From the NCBI GenBank assembly GCA_016124635.1, contig WGNJ01000027.1:45115-109114 (forward strand): DNA of 64,000 bases, given 5' to 3'. The stretch is from Alphaproteobacteria bacterium (GTDB taxonomy: Bacteria > Pseudomonadota > Alphaproteobacteria > Micropepsales > Micropepsaceae). A model generated the notes under the pieces. The model was given only the letters and a program-made list of their open reading frames with translations. It did no database searches and was not told the origin of the DNA. Below are positions 18,843 to 27,044 of the stretch, piece by piece; positions within the stretch are counted from its first letter, which is position 1; the number at the start of each line of letters is the position of its first letter. The position numbers and the translations under genes were made by a program.

Positions 18843-19106
18843 GGTGCGTTCGTAGGTTTAAGTCACTTGAAGCACCTATTCCATAACCTCGCCGCCTCCG
18901 GATGGGGAAGGGTAAAAAATGGCGAGCTTCGATTTGCCTTTTATGTTGATTCGGACGGTGAAATTGCTATGGTCCTGCCGATTCGGAGCCTTCACGGGGG
19001 TTCTCCGTTCGGACCTGGCAAGGTCGAGTCTGCGGTTGTCCTTGTAGGACTGTCGCCTGCTCGGTCTTGCATCAAGAGAGGTCCGTAGACGGAGTCTTTG
19101 TGAACG

Positions 19107-20135
19107 ATGACGAATCTGACCCGTGCTCACGACGAACTATTCCGGCGCAGTCCGGACGAGCGATTCGAGTCACTCGCGTCGCTTTTGTCCCACTGCCGGA
19201 AAGATAAAGAGAATTCGCGGGACCGTTGGGAGTTGCCGCGTGCGATTCAGCCTCTGGCTCTTGGCTGTGACCTCAAAATCGCTCTTGGCGGTGACGGGGC
19301 GGCGCTGGGCCTGAACGACTGGTCGTTCTCGCAGCTCTGCGACATCGCTCGCGTGAGCCGCGACACGGTGAACCGGCTTTTGGCCGACACCGCTCGCCGC
19401 GTGCTCGTCGAAACGTTGCCTGATGGGCGTAAACCCTTCCAGGTCTTCACGGAGGGCGACATGGTGCGGTCCATTCACGGAACGCACTACACCCGCCTCT
19501 ACAATGCGGACCTGGTGGCCATGCTCATGGAGTTCGCCGTCGATTTTTGCCCTCCGCAAAGGGGGTTCAACGGTGCGACGGGGTTGTACTGCGGGGAACA
19601 GGACATGTTCGCGTTCCTCATCGACCCGACCGGATGGGCGGAGATCGACGGGCAGGCTTTCGCCCCCGGCTTCTTCGTCTGGAATTCCGAAGTCGGGAAA
19701 CGGTCCGTGGGAATCTCGACCTTCTGGTTTCAGGCGGTGTGCGCCAATCACATCGTCTGGGACGCGACGGAAGTGGTCGAGTTCACGAGGAAGCACACCG
19801 GCAAGGTGGGCGAGGCCTTGGGCGATATTCGCCGTATCGTCGAGAACCTGGTCGCCAAGCGTGACGAACGCCGTGACGGGTTCGTCGAAGTGGTGCGGAA
19901 GGCGATGACGACGAAACTCGGGGCCGATGCCGAAGAGGCGATGAAGGCTCTGACGAAGAACGGCATCTCCAAGGCGCTCGCCAAGCGGGCCCTGGAGGTC
20001 GCCCAAAGCGAGGGCCGGTTCACGATCTTCGCCGTGGTCGACGCACTCACGCGGCTCGCTCAGGAGAACGAGTTCGCGGGGGACCGGGCCGTAGCCGACG
20101 AGAAAGCTTCGTCGCTGCTGGCTCTGGCTGTCTGA
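19107..20135 (+). CDS. DUF932-like plasmid/phage protein
   Basis: A 342-residue protein resembling DUF932 / phage-plasmid-like proteins. Recognisable elements are SQLCDIARVSRDTVNRLLAD (about 73-92), a GDMVRSIHGTHYTRLYNADL segment (about 116-135) and FFVWNSEVGKRSVGISTFWFQAVCANHIVW (about 187-216), matching the NSExG..S..L...VC.N pattern of the family. The molecular function of the family is unknown, though it is common on plasmids and phages. It is divergent from traI. The last 80 residues are helical and charged. Confidence 0.75.
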   Translation: MTNLTRAHDELFRRSPDERFESLASLLSHCRKDKENSRDRWELPRAIQPLALGCDLKIALGGDGAALGLNDWSFSQLCDIARVSRDTVNRLLADTARRVLVETLPDGRKPFQVFTEGDMVRSIHGTHYTRLYNADLVAMLMEFAVDFCPPQRGFNGATGLYCGEQDMFAFLIDPTGWAEIDGQAFAPGFFVWNSEVGKRSVGISTFWFQAVCANHIVWDATEVVEFTRKHTGKVGEALGDIRRIVENLVAKRDERRDGFVEVVRKAMTTKLGADAEEAMKALTKNGISKALAKRALEVAQSEGRFTIFAVVDALTRLAQENEFAGDRAVADEKASSLLALAV

Positions 20136-20419
20136 ATGTCTTTTCGGTTCGTCCGTTCGGCGAATCGAAGGCGATGGTTCCGGCAGGTCTGACCGTACGA
20201 AGCGTACTGTTGGGCCTGTCGGGAGTTTTTTGAGTCATCTGGTTACGTGTCGAAGGTTGAAGGCTTCTGATGTCGGGTGTGCCTCGAAACACGAAAACAC
20301 CCGTTTTCTTTTTCCGAGTCGGCGAGACCTTTCCGGACGTGAGTACGCTCATGGACGGGAGAGGTAGCCGGCATTGTGAGTCGGTCCGTATCCAATTCTC
20401 GTTGTAAGGCTTTCGCAAA

Positions 20420-21532
20420 ATGATCAACCCTTCTTTCGATGCTCGTGAATCCAAAATCTTGAAAGATCTCGCCGCTGCGAAATCGGGCGACGAAGCTGCT
20501 GCACGCAGGCTGTGCGAAACGTTTACCGAGATCGGAAGTCCGCAGGACAAGGCGTTCGTTCCTCTACTCCGCGCGGCGTTGAACGTCGAAGACCAGGACG
20601 TTCGGCTTTATGCCATTTGCTGCTTAGGGGCCATCGGCGAAGCAGCCGTCGATGCCATGCCGCAACTTTTGGACGTGATCGAGGGACAGGACCCAACGCT
20701 CACGGCAGCAGCTGCGGTGGCTCTTCGAAGCATTCCGGGGAAGCGTGCGATCGAAGGGATGGTCCGAGCCTTCGAGAAGCTGGAACCGGCACACCATAAG
20801 ACTTCCGTCTTGGCGAGCCTTTCAGAACATGGGCCAGACGTAGAGCCCTATCTTCCTCGCCTGGAGGCGGCTTCGGAACGCTATTCCGGTTTTGAGTACG
20901 CGAACATCGCAAGTCGGATCCGACGCATCCGGAGCGAGATTTCGCATTTTGAGATCGCGGCTTTGCCCGACGGCGAGTTCGCTCAGAGAGTCCCTCTGTA
21001 TCCGCCTGGGGAGTATGCGGGAGCGCTCGACCAATTCTATGAGAAGTACCGGATCCGGCTGAATCAAACGGAAGGCCTCATCTATCGGGACCGTTTTCGA
21101 TTCTCGTCCTCGATTTCTTTGATGCCGTCAGAGTCGGCCGAGACGGATGCCGAACTTGCGGACTTGGGCCGCCTGGTCATGAGGCGAGGTGGGGAAGTGG
21201 GAATCGATATCTACCGGACTTCAAGCAAGGAACCGTCGCATGTCGTCGTACTCAGCGCGGACCGTTTCTGGTTCGGAGCGTCGCCGCAGGATGTTTACGA
21301 AAGGCTGGCGACTGCAGTCGTTCACGTCTTCTCCCTCGACCCGCAGAAGACCGTCTGGGTCGAGCGGTGGGCTCGAGATTCCGGAAGGCCCGTTACCGGG
21401 GAAGACGAGTTCTCTCACGTGAATTTGACATACGATCCCAGAACCGATGGCTTCGATGAACCGACCAGGACGCGTATCGCGGATCTGGAAAAATTCTTGC
21501 GGGACAAGGGCGTTCGGTCGCTCGGAGTTTGA
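20420..21532 (+). CDS. HEAT-repeat protein with uncharacterised C-terminal domain
   Basis: 370 residues. The N-terminal half is a solenoid of HEAT/PBS-lyase-like repeats, for example FVPLLRAALNVEDQDVRLYAI, then AMPQLLDVIEGQDPTLTAAA and MVRAFEKLEPAHHKTSVLAS. The C-terminal half (from about 190) is unrelated, with YPPGEYAGALDQFYEKYRIR and a beta-rich region around SHVVVLSADRFWFGA. No catalytic motif or membrane segment. It lies 134 bp before the split Cas4-like genes on the same strand; linked function is possible but unproven. Confidence 0.7.
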   Translation: MINPSFDARESKILKDLAAAKSGDEAAARRLCETFTEIGSPQDKAFVPLLRAALNVEDQDVRLYAICCLGAIGEAAVDAMPQLLDVIEGQDPTLTAAAAVALRSIPGKRAIEGMVRAFEKLEPAHHKTSVLASLSEHGPDVEPYLPRLEAASERYSGFEYANIASRIRRIRSEISHFEIAALPDGEFAQRVPLYPPGEYAGALDQFYEKYRIRLNQTEGLIYRDRFRFSSSISLMPSESAETDAELADLGRLVMRRGGEVGIDIYRTSSKEPSHVVVLSADRFWFGASPQDVYERLATAVVHVFSLDPQKTVWVERWARDSGRPVTGEDEFSHVNLTYDPRTDGFDEPTRTRIADLEKFLRDKGVRSLGV

Positions 21533-21666
21533 ACCGGAACGTCTCTCGATCGTCGTGATTTCGTGTATCGTTGAGGTACCGTCATGCCTTGGGGAAACCC
21601 CAGGGAGTGGGGATGAGCCCCACAGGACTCTTCTTCCGGACGGCACCATCGATGGTCAGGCGAAGC

Positions 21667-21921
21667 ATGAATCGTAACGATGACGTAGTGACGGCTTCGG
21701 AGATCGCGGCATGGGCCTGGTGCCCTGAGTCTTGGAGGCTCGGTGCGCTCGGTCTTGAGCCTGGGAACAAGGCCGCGCTCGTTCGAGGCGAGAAGCATCA
21801 CGAAAGAAAGGCGTGGTTCGAGGTCTTCTCCCGGAAGCTCATCCGGGTGGGTTTGATTCTCTTGGCGTTCGCCGCGTTCATGGCGATTCTCACCTTCCTT
21901 TTCCGAAACGTGGCTGAGTGA
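21667..21921 (+). CDS. Membrane protein carrying the N-terminal part of a Cas4-like nuclease
   Basis: 84 residues from ATG 21667. VTASEIAAWAWCPESWRLGALG carries the first conserved Cys of Cas4/RecB-type [4Fe-4S] nucleases, and VRGEKHHERK matches their G-x3-H motif. It then has one hydrophobic helix (LILLAFAAFMAILTFLF) and stops. The next gene starts inside its stop codon (GTGA, 21918-21921) and supplies the rest of the nuclease. So the fold seems split across two proteins joined at the membrane. An upstream in-frame extension to 21571 exists but lacks conservation features. Confidence 0.7.
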   Translation: MNRNDDVVTASEIAAWAWCPESWRLGALGLEPGNKAALVRGEKHHERKAWFEVFSRKLIRVGLILLAFAAFMAILTFLFRNVAE

Positions 21922-22418
21922 GAGACATGATTCCTTACCTTGTTCTGGCGGCGGCTCTGTTGGGCCTGGGCCTGATTCTTCTCGCTTACCTCGGGAGATC
22001 GGCACGAGGCCTCGGTTCGGGAGAAACCGTCGCTCTGGACGACGTTTCCCTCTTCTCCAGCCGGTTGAAGCTGGCCGGCAGGCCCGATCGGATCATCAGG
22101 CAAGGCGACGTTCTGATTCCGGAAGAGTGGAAATCCGCCAAACGCGTGACTCGCGGGCACGAACTCCAGCTCGGAGTCTATTGTCTGCTGATCGAGGAGA
22201 AGTACGGCGTGAGGCCACCGTTCGGGATGGTCGTGCTCGGGAACGGCTCCCGCGTCGAGGTCAAGAATACCGATGCGCTCCGGGCGGAAGTTCTCGAAAC
22301 GGCGGAGAAGATCAGAAGGCATCGGGCCAGGCTCGAAGCGGAGATACCTGTGCGCCAGCCTGCTGAGAAGTGTCGCCGATGCGGGCAGCGTGGGAACTGC
22401 CGGCAAGCGGCGGGTTGA
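21918..22418 (+). CDS. Cas4-like PD-(D/E)XK nuclease, catalytic half with N-terminal membrane helix
   Basis: 166 residues from GTG 21918 (ATG 21927 also possible), overlapping the previous gene by 4 bp. It opens with a membrane helix (MIPYLVLAAALLGLGLILLA). The nuclease part has the catalytic Asp in LAGRPDRII, the E-x-K pair in PEEWKSAK, the motif-III Gln in HELQLGVYCLL and a C-terminal CRRCGQRGNC that supplies the three remaining iron-sulfur cysteines. Together with the first Cys in the upstream gene this completes a Cas4/DUF83 active site. No cas1, cas2 or CRISPR array is nearby, so it is a stand-alone relative. Activity is inferred from the motifs. Confidence 0.75.
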   Translation: MRDMIPYLVLAAALLGLGLILLAYLGRSARGLGSGETVALDDVSLFSSRLKLAGRPDRIIRQGDVLIPEEWKSAKRVTRGHELQLGVYCLLIEEKYGVRPPFGMVVLGNGSRVEVKNTDALRAEVLETAEKIRRHRARLEAEIPVRQPAEKCRRCGQRGNCRQAAG

Positions 22419-22424
22419 GCCTGG

Positions 22425-22865
22425 TCAGTATCGTTTGCGTGGGAATGCGGAAGCGGCTGCTTGTACGGCGGGACGCTTCATGACGAGCCAATCCTTCGTT
22501 CGGGACGTGTTCGTTCGCCATTCCTTGAGCTCTCGAATCGCTCTGTCTTCGTCCTGCAGGGCCGACGTCAGCTCGGCTTTGTTCACAAGATAAACGAAGA
22601 GTGCGGCTGGGTTTTCGCCGACCCGGCGGCAGTAGGCGGCAGTCGAGATGAACGACACGAAGTTCGCTTCGGAGTCGGTGAAGAGGCCATAGCGAACGGC
22701 CTGGTCGTACAGTGTTCGCAAGGCCGGTATCGAGGAAAGGTCTTTGGGCTGGATGTTGCGGAGCGAGGGTTCGGGAGTAGGGGATTGGACTTCTCGGACG
22801 ATCCTCGGACCGTTGAGCCGCTGCCAGTCGATCTCCATGTTCGCGAAGAGGCGTTTGATCTCCAC
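22425..22865 (-). CDS. Hypothetical protein, 146 aa (possibly truncated)
   Basis: Convergent with the Cas4-like genes. GTG 22865 is the first usable start, but the frame stays open about 60 bp further upstream without a start, so it may be the tail of a longer gene. The central segment ALRTLYDQAVRYGLFTDSEA, then FVSFISTAAYCRRVGENP, resembles the C-terminal region of phage/plasmid replication proteins, a weak resemblance. Pro-rich stretch at about 27-42. No membrane segment. Confidence 0.5.
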   Translation of the reverse strand: MEIKRLFANMEIDWQRLNGPRIVREVQSPTPEPSLRNIQPKDLSSIPALRTLYDQAVRYGLFTDSEANFVSFISTAAYCRRVGENPAALFVYLVNKAELTSALQDEDRAIRELKEWRTNTSRTKDWLVMKRPAVQAAASAFPRKRY

Positions 22866-23152
22866 GAGGGGGGAGAATGCCTCGAAAACACATCGGAATC
22901 CAAGCAGTTCCGGATAAGTTCAGGAGCAATCGCAACAGCCGGGTATGATTTCTACGAATCCGTGATAATGCAGGAAAACCTCGATATGCTGCTCGTCTCA
23001 TAACCTCCTGTTCAGCAGGCTCTTGAGGTTCTCGTCCGTGTTTCTCATTCGGGTTCCTTGTTCAGATATTCCGGCACCTCAGGCGCTGCTTGATTGATAC
23101 CACTATCCTTTTCTGATAGACGTATCCTACGGAAACGACTGAGAAAATACCG

Positions 23153-23413
23153 ATGCGCTACCAGAAATCACTCGAAATCGAGACGCGGCTTGAAACGGTG
23201 CTGAAGCTTATTCGTAGTGGACGCTTCTCCACGAGAGGTTTGGCTGAGGAAATCGGCGTCTCCATTCCGACTATTTCGCGATCCGTACAGGCATTGAGGG
23301 AACGAGGCCACGACATTCGCTCCGAATCGGGGGATGGTGGCTGGCGTTATGTGATTTTAGGGTCAAGAGTTGCACGCAAAGCGAGGCTCACGACCAAAGA
23401 GCTTCGGAGCTGA
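23153..23413 (+). CDS. Small HTH regulator heading the defence operon
   Basis: 86 residues, nearly all a winged helix of the HTH_11/WYL-regulator type: LKLIRSGRFSTRGLAEEIGV then SIPTISRSVQALRERGHDI (recognition helix and wing). The effector (WYL) domain found in larger relatives is absent. It ends 3 bp before the helicase gene, so it is co-transcribed, and probably controls the operon. An inverted repeat CTATC-n7-GATAG at 23103-23119, about 35 bp before its start, is a candidate operator. Lone HTH proteins at the head of defence operons often act as repressors. Confidence 0.75.
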   Translation: MRYQKSLEIETRLETVLKLIRSGRFSTRGLAEEIGVSIPTISRSVQALRERGHDIRSESGDGGWRYVILGSRVARKARLTTKELRS

Positions 23414-23416
23414 TTC

Positions 23417-26400
23417 ATGGCAAAACTTGAAGATTTGACGCGTGGATCTGCCGTCCGAGGCATTCTTCCAGATGGATTGGTTACGATCAGCGATGTTCGA
23501 TGGATCGGAACTTTTGCCGTTGAGGTAACTTACAAGGATTCCAAGGGGCGTCTCGGTAGCGAGCTTCTCTATCGTGACCGTGAGCCGACACTCGAGATCG
23601 CTGAAACTGGAAGTCCATGGAGCTTCGACGGCGATTCCGCACTCTTTCGGCTTCTCTCTGAAGCGAACCGTATTCGCTTGGCCTATCTCTTCGATCCGCT
23701 TCTCGCCGTTCACACCTCGCTTGTCGAGCCACTGCCGCACCAGATCACTGCGGTGTACAGCGAAATGCTTTCTCGTCAGCCGCTTCGGTTTCTTCTTGCT
23801 GATGATCCGGGTGCCGGTAAGACCATTATGACTGGCCTGTTCATCAAGGAGCTGGTCGCACGCGGAGACCTTCAACGGTGTCTCATCGTTTGCCCTGGAA
23901 ATCTCGTTGAGCAGTGGCAGGACGAACTCGATCGCAAGTTTCATCTGCCTTTCCAGATCATGACGAACGACGCGTTCGAAGCAGCGCGAACTGGAAACTG
24001 GTTCAGCGAAAATCCGATGGCGATTTGTCGACTCGATAAGTTGAGTCGGAACGAAGATGTTCAGGCAAAGCTGGAGCAAACTGATTGGGACCTCATCGTT
24101 TGCGACGAATCGCACAAGTTGAGTGCCACTTACTTCGGAAACGAGGTCAAGTACACGAAACGCTATCGGCTCGGACAGCTTCTCTCGACACTCACGCGTC
24201 ATTTTTTGTTACTCACGGCAACTCCGCATAATGGCAAGGAAGCTGACTTTCAGCTGTTCCTCGCGCTGCTCGATGGTGACCGCTTCGAGGGCAAATTCCG
24301 CGATGGCGTTCATGTCGCTGATGCCAGTGACATGATGAGGAGGCTCGTCAAAGAACAGCTGCTCAAGTTCGACGGCACTCCGCTGTTTCCGGAACGTCGT
24401 GCCTACACCGTGAGCTATTCGCTGTCCGATGGGGAAGCGGAGCTCTACAAGCATGTGACCGATTACGTGCGGAACGAATTCAATCGGGCCGAGGCCCTTG
24501 AGAACGACGGCAGAAAGGGCACCGTCGGGTTCGCATTGACGATCCTTCAACGCCGCCTGGCGTCGTCTCCGGAAGCGATCTATCAATCGCTCCGAAGAAG
24601 ACGCGAACGTCTCGAAAAGAGGCTTCGGGAAGAGCAGATCCTCAAACGGGGCTCCGAAGTGAGCATTGACCTTACATCAGGTCTTCCTGCCTATTCTTCG
24701 GACGATCTCGACGAACTTGACGATGCTCCAGATTCAGAGGTCGAAGAGACGGAAGAGAAGGTTGTCGACCAGGCATCGGCTGCCCGGACGATCGCCGAAC
24801 TCAAAACCGAAATCGACCAGCTTCAGGAACTTGAGCGGATGGCATACCGCGTCCGTCAGTCAGGGACAGATCGAAAATGGGATGAGCTTTCGAGACTTCT
24901 GCAGAACAACAGCGAGATGTTCGACGCTTCCGGGCATCGGCGGAAGCTCGTCATTTTCACTGAGCATCGGGACACACTCAATTATCTCACCGATAACATC
25001 GGAGCTCTGCTCGGACGTCCTCAAGCCGTCGTCGTCATTCACGGCGGCATCGGTCGTGAAGAACGACGCAAAGCTGAAGAGTCCTTCAAACATGATCGGG
25101 ATGTGGAGATTCTTGTCGCCACTGATGCGGCTGGCGAAGGTATCAACCTGCAACGTGCTCACCTCATGGTGAACTACGACCTACCGTGGAATCCGAATCG
25201 ACTTGAACAACGCTTCGGACGCATCCACCGTATAGGTCAAACGGAAGTATGTCACCTTTGGAACCTGGTAGCGAACCAAACTCGTGAAGGCGAAGTGTAT
25301 CACCGGCTCCTTGAGAAATTGGATGAAGAGCGGGCAGCGTTAGGCGGTCAGGTCTTCGATGTTCTTGGGCAGCTTACGTTCGAAGACCGTCCTCTTCGTG
25401 AACTGCTCCTTGAAGCCATCCGTTACGGCGATAGTCCGGATGTCAAAGCCAAGTTGTTTCAGGTCGTCGACTCGTCGATGGACCGCCAGCATCTACAGGA
25501 ACTGATTGAAGGTCGTGCCCTCAGTCACGACAGCATGGACGTTGCTCGCGTTCGAGAGATCCGGCAGGAGATGGAACGGGCGGAGGCCCGAAAACTGCAG
25601 CCTCACTTCATCGCCTCGTTCTTCATCGAAGCATTCAGGCTGCTGGGCGGCACAATCCATGAGCGAGAAGCCAATCGCTACGAGGTTAAACACGTGCCCG
25701 CAGTCATCCGGAATCGTGATCGGGAAATCGGTCGTAGTTCTCCCGTACTTCCCAAGTACGAGCGAATCACGTTCGAGAAGGACTTGATTAACATTCCAGG
25801 AAAGCCCATGGCGGCTTTTGTTTGTCCTGGGCATCCGCTACTCGATGCCACGTTAGACCTTGTGATCGAACGCTATCGTGATCTTCTCAAGCGTGGATCG
25901 ATCTTGGTCGACGAAACAGATGAAGGCGACAAGCCACGAGCGCTTTTGTATTTGGAACACTCGATTCAGGATGCTCGAACGGACAGGTCTGGAAATCGTC
26001 GCGTCGTCTCGAAGCGTCTTCAGTTCGTAGAAGTTGACGAGTATCAGAAGGCATCGAGTGCTGGTCCAGCACCCTACCTCGACTATCGGCCACCTACGGA
26101 AGAAGAAGCGAAGGTTTTGGCTGCGCGAGCCCGGCCAGAATGGCTTCGTGGCGATCTCGAATCGCGCGCGATGGAACACGCGGCCATCCATTTGGTGCCG
26201 CAGCACTTGGACGAAGTTCGTCGCAGGAAAGAAGAGCTTCTCGACAAAACGAAGGCCGCCGTACAGGACAGGCTTACCAAAGAAATCAACTATTGGGATC
26301 ACAGGGCTGCGACTCTCAAAGACCAGGAACTCGCCGGGAAAACGAATGCCAAGCTCAACTCCGGGTTAGCCCGACAGCGGGCGGATGAACTCGCTGCCCG

Positions 26401-26926
26401 CTTACAGAAACGCCTCGCCGAAATCGAACAAGAGCGAAAGCTCTCAGCACTTCCCCCCGTCGTTCTTGGCGGTGCTCTGGTTGTACCCATCGGTTTGCTG
26501 AGAAAGCTCGGTGGTGAGAATGTCGAAACGCCGCCTGACTTCGCACTTAACACGGAAGAGTCGGAACGCAGAGCCATGGAGGCCGTTATCGAAACCGAGC
26601 TTCGTCTTGGTTTTCTGCCGCGTGACGTGAGTTCAGATAACCTGGGTTACGATGTCGAATCCGCCGTGCCTGGTACCGGGCTTCTGCGTTTCATCGAAGT
26701 CAAAGGCCGGGTAAGAGGAGCGAAGACGGTCACGATCACAAAGAACGAAATTCTGACGGGACTCAACAAGCCGGAGCAGTTCATCCTTGCTCTCGTACTT
26801 CTCGACCCCGATCGGGAAGATGTGCGTTATGTCCGGGTTCCGTTCGAGAAGGAACCGGATTTCAAGGCGACCAGTGTGAATTACGATCTTGACCGGCTCG
26901 TATCTCTAGGAATGGAGCCTTCATGA
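23417..26926 (+). CDS. SNF2-family helicase with C-terminal DUF3883 (DrmD-like)
   Basis: 1169 residues. Motif I is DDPGAGKT (129-136), motif II DESH (230-233), the C-terminal RecA domain has FTEHRDTLNYL and motif VI EQRFGRIHRIGQ; together these define an SNF2/RapA-like dsDNA translocase. A charged coiled region (about 400-480) splits the two halves. The last about 110 residues form DUF3883 (GYDVES..., FIEVKGR), a domain with a D-x-n-(E)xK nuclease-like fold. The same architecture is known in class 1 DISARM (DrmD) and in other methylase-linked defence clusters. Here it lies upstream of DUF1156 and DUF499 genes. Likely role: DNA translocation during invader recognition. Confidence 0.9.
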   Translation: MAKLEDLTRGSAVRGILPDGLVTISDVRWIGTFAVEVTYKDSKGRLGSELLYRDREPTLEIAETGSPWSFDGDSALFRLLSEANRIRLAYLFDPLLAVHTSLVEPLPHQITAVYSEMLSRQPLRFLLADDPGAGKTIMTGLFIKELVARGDLQRCLIVCPGNLVEQWQDELDRKFHLPFQIMTNDAFEAARTGNWFSENPMAICRLDKLSRNEDVQAKLEQTDWDLIVCDESHKLSATYFGNEVKYTKRYRLGQLLSTLTRHFLLLTATPHNGKEADFQLFLALLDGDRFEGKFRDGVHVADASDMMRRLVKEQLLKFDGTPLFPERRAYTVSYSLSDGEAELYKHVTDYVRNEFNRAEALENDGRKGTVGFALTILQRRLASSPEAIYQSLRRRRERLEKRLREEQILKRGSEVSIDLTSGLPAYSSDDLDELDDAPDSEVEETEEKVVDQASAARTIAELKTEIDQLQELERMAYRVRQSGTDRKWDELSRLLQNNSEMFDASGHRRKLVIFTEHRDTLNYLTDNIGALLGRPQAVVVIHGGIGREERRKAEESFKHDRDVEILVATDAAGEGINLQRAHLMVNYDLPWNPNRLEQRFGRIHRIGQTEVCHLWNLVANQTREGEVYHRLLEKLDEERAALGGQVFDVLGQLTFEDRPLRELLLEAIRYGDSPDVKAKLFQVVDSSMDRQHLQELIEGRALSHDSMDVARVREIRQEMERAEARKLQPHFIASFFIEAFRLLGGTIHEREANRYEVKHVPAVIRNRDREIGRSSPVLPKYERITFEKDLINIPGKPMAAFVCPGHPLLDATLDLVIERYRDLLKRGSILVDETDEGDKPRALLYLEHSIQDARTDRSGNRRVVSKRLQFVEVDEYQKASSAGPAPYLDYRPPTEEEAKVLAARARPEWLRGDLESRAMEHAAIHLVPQHLDEVRRRKEELLDKTKAAVQDRLTKEINYWDHRAATLKDQELAGKTNAKLNSGLARQRADELAARLQKRLAEIEQERKLSALPPVVLGGALVVPIGLLRKLGGENVETPPDFALNTEESERRAMEAVIETELRLGFLPRDVSSDNLGYDVESAVPGTGLLRFIEVKGRVRGAKTVTITKNEILTGLNKPEQFILALVLLDPDREDVRYVRVPFEKEPDFKATSVNYDLDRLVSLGMEPS

Positions 26927-27044
26927 GGCTCGCTGTCGCAAGCTTCAATTTCATGTGGTTCTTTCACTACGCTTCCTCGTGTTCATCGCCAATCGTGGGC
27001 GAGCTTCGCGAAGATTTGACGACCACGAAGCTATTGAGGAACCT

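Noticed and set aside
18843..19106. oriT of the TraI-like relaxase
   Set aside because: A plausible location and weak inverted repeats (GACC-n6-GGTC), but no recognisable nick site, so not annotated.
20143..20169. Imperfect hairpin TTCGGTTCG/CGAATCGAA after the DUF932-like gene
   Set aside because: One mismatch and no T-run; too weak for a terminator call.
21667..22418. CRISPR adaptation module
   Set aside because: Cas4-like motifs alone; no Cas1, Cas2 or array anywhere in the window.
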